In this document: positions 7,104-7,837 of the stretch, piece by piece
Layout: each line of letters opens with the position of its first letter
Position numbering within the stretch: the first letter of the stretch is position 1
NCBI GenBank assembly: GCA_020860805.1
Contig: JAJBTP010000007.1
Span: forward strand, 912 to 8,748
From: Tannerellaceae bacterium
Lineage (GTDB): Bacteria > Bacteroidota > Bacteroidia > Bacteroidales > Tannerellaceae
Direction: 5' to 3'
DNA: 7,837 bases
The notes under the pieces: model-generated
The model's input: the letters and a program-made list of their open reading frames with translations, nothing else
What the model was told of the DNA's origin: nothing
Database searches by the model: none
Position numbers and translations under genes: made by a program

Positions 7104-7134
7104 CAAAGGTAAGTGAATTTTTAAACTGTCCAAA
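7104..7134 (-). promoter_or_regulatory. gdhA promoter, exact Bacteroidota consensus
   Basis: On the minus strand TTTG (7134-7131) is followed after 19 nt by TACCTTTG (7111-7104), a full match to the Bacteroidota primary sigma consensus TTTG-N19-21-TAnnTTTG. The predicted start is near 7097, and the coding start lies about 69 nt further on at 7028. A strong constitutive promoter is expected, with any nitrogen control layered on top. Confidence 0.85.
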
Positions 7135-7154
7135 TAATTGAAAGTAAAAATATG

Positions 7155-7177
7155 AAAAAAATATCCTTTTGATACTT
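7155..7177 (-). terminator. Weak terminator candidate after the 60-aa membrane gene
   Basis: On the minus strand AAGTATC (7177-7171) can pair with GATATTT (7165-7159) around a 5-nt loop, with one G-U wobble, and the T run continues to 7155. The stem is short and A/U-rich, so termination may be partial. It lies 25 nt past the stop of the preceding gene and about 20 nt before the gdhA -33 box, where a terminator would be expected. Confidence 0.4.
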
Positions 7178-7201
7178 AAATCGAATAAAACTTACTAAAT
7201 G

Positions 7202-7384
7202 CTACTCGTTTCGGCGTTTGATATTCTTGTATACCGGAATGAAAACAATAACGCCCGAGGCGATGATGGAGAAAATAACCCTAAAGTCTATTTTTACACT
7301 TGAAGTCAGAAGCATATAACATAAGAATACCCATAGTAAAATGATGCACCCAATCTGGGTGTTTGATAGATTACGTCTTGCCAT
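7202..7384 (-). CDS. Small two-helix membrane protein, function unknown
   Basis: I do not recognise the family of this 60-aa protein. It has two hydrophobic segments, about residues 11-28 (GCIILLWVFLCYMLLTSS) and 36-53 (VIFSIIASGVIVFIPVYK), joined by a short polar turn (VKIDFR). The N-terminus (MARRN) and C-terminus (KNIKRRNE) are basic, which predicts a hairpin in the inner membrane with both ends in the cytoplasm. It begins 18 nt after the DUF2007 gene, with no promoter seen between them, so the two are probably co-transcribed. The stop codon is TAG, so TAG is used as an ordinary stop here. The arrangement and helical periodicity make it a likely real gene, although short length lowers certainty. 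Confidence 0.7.
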   Translation of the reverse strand: MARRNLSNTQIGCIILLWVFLCYMLLTSSVKIDFRVIFSIIASGVIVFIPVYKNIKRRNE

Positions 7385-7402
7385 TATGTAAAAAGATTAG
7401 AA

Positions 7403-7789
7403 TTAGAAAAGTCTTCCTCCCAGGAACAGTCCATATAACAAAAGAATGATTAATACGATGAAAAGTATTATACGGGCAGGAAAAGAGAGGTTTTTAATGA
7501 ATGGAACCCGGTTCATCCAGCTTTGTCCCTCATAGCCATCTTGCAGGGTAGCATATTCGCCGGGCACTTCGTAACCCCCTTCCTGCATAATACGCATCGC
7601 TTCCGGAACATCTCCTTCCAGTATTTCTACCCGTGCACCGCCTACATCCAGATGACTTAGCAGTTGGGCCGTTTGCTCATTCCGCAAATAACATTCAATC
7701 CCTTCCGACTCCAAAAGTGCCATGAGTGTATAAGCTTCGGCCGGATATTGGAAACGGGCAATTTCAACCATTTTTTCAGCGTTTTTCAT
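7403..7789 (-). CDS. DUF2007 domain membrane-anchored protein
   Basis: This is a 128-aa protein. Residues 6-73 match the DUF2007 (putative signal-transducing protein) pattern: VEIARFQYPAEAYTLMALLE (8-27), an alternating strand with GIECYLRNE (30-38), and GGARVEILEGDVPEAMRIM (50-68). The fold is ferredoxin-like, related to small ligand- or protein-binding domains, and its biochemical role is not established. After a polar linker (74-103), residues about 106-124 form one transmembrane helix close to the C-terminus, so the domain should face the cytoplasm as a tail-anchored protein. It precedes the 60-aa membrane gene, and the two may form a small membrane complex (inference). The start is supported by a -7 promoter box about 36 nt upstream. 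Confidence 0.85.
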   Translation of the reverse strand: MKNAEKMVEIARFQYPAEAYTLMALLESEGIECYLRNEQTAQLLSHLDVGGARVEILEGDVPEAMRIMQEGGYEVPGEYATLQDGYEGQSWMNRVPFIKNLSFPARIILFIVLIILLLYGLFLGGRLF

Positions 7790-7824
7790 ACTAATAGACT
7801 GTTTGATTTTTTATTGATCTATTT

Positions 7825-7832
7825 CAAAGATA
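7825..7832 (-). promoter_or_regulatory. -7 box for the DUF2007 gene pair (promoter cut by window edge)
   Basis: The minus strand reads TATCTTTG (7832-7825), an exact TAnnTTTG match. The -33 box would lie beyond position 7837 and cannot be checked. The predicted transcription start is near 7818, leaving a leader of about 29 nt before the ATG at 7789. Confidence 0.6.
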
Positions 7833-7837
7833 TAAAT

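Overview
The window looks like core chromosome of a Bacteroidota bacterium, most likely Bacteroidales (Bacteroides/Parabacteroides/Dysgonomonas-like). The evidence is moderately AT-rich DNA, starts with no Shine-Dalgarno sequence, and promoters of the Bacteroidota type. The latter are seen as TTTG-N19-TACCTTTG in front of gdhA, ATTG-N19-TACCTTCG in front of the kinase operon, and a TATCTTTG -7 box at the right edge. The protein families also fit: a RapZ C-terminal domain beside a sugar kinase and a nucleotidyltransferase, a 444-aa hexameric GdhA, and a long PEP/pyruvate-binding protein without the rest of PEP synthase. The genus cannot be fixed by eye.

Layout. (1) 1-2246, plus strand: the 3' part of a large PPDK_N (PEP/pyruvate-binding, ATP-grasp-like) protein with a receiver-like region in front of it; its start lies left of the window. 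It ends at a strong hairpin terminator (2256-2291), which also separates it from the convergent operon. (2) 5541-2297, minus strand: an operon of four genes with its own promoter. In order these are an AmgK-like sugar kinase, a stand-alone RapZ C-terminal domain, a MurU-like nucleotidyltransferase, and an exported calcineurin-like phosphoesterase. The phosphoesterase is broken by one in-frame TAG, probably a former TGG. (3) 7134-5591, minus strand: monocistronic gdhA with a clear promoter, a leader hairpin and a strong terminator. (4) 7832-7202, minus strand: a DUF2007 membrane protein followed by a 60-aa two-helix membrane protein.

How the genes work together. The kinase and nucleotidyltransferase pair resembles the AmgK/MurU route that turns salvaged MurNAc into UDP-MurNAc. 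RapZ C-terminal domains bind glucosamine-6-phosphate in enterobacteria, so the small middle gene may tie this route to amino-sugar levels (inference). GdhA makes glutamate from ammonium and 2-oxoglutarate, the amino donor for amino-sugar synthesis, but its separate promoter and terminator argue against co-regulation with the operon.

I see no mobile element, CRISPR array, tRNA or rRNA. No stretch of 300 bases or more lacks a gene. The most notable features are the clean single-stop interruption of the phosphoesterase, the kinase-RapZ-CTD-nucleotidyltransferase arrangement, and the unusual domain make-up of the PPDK_N protein.
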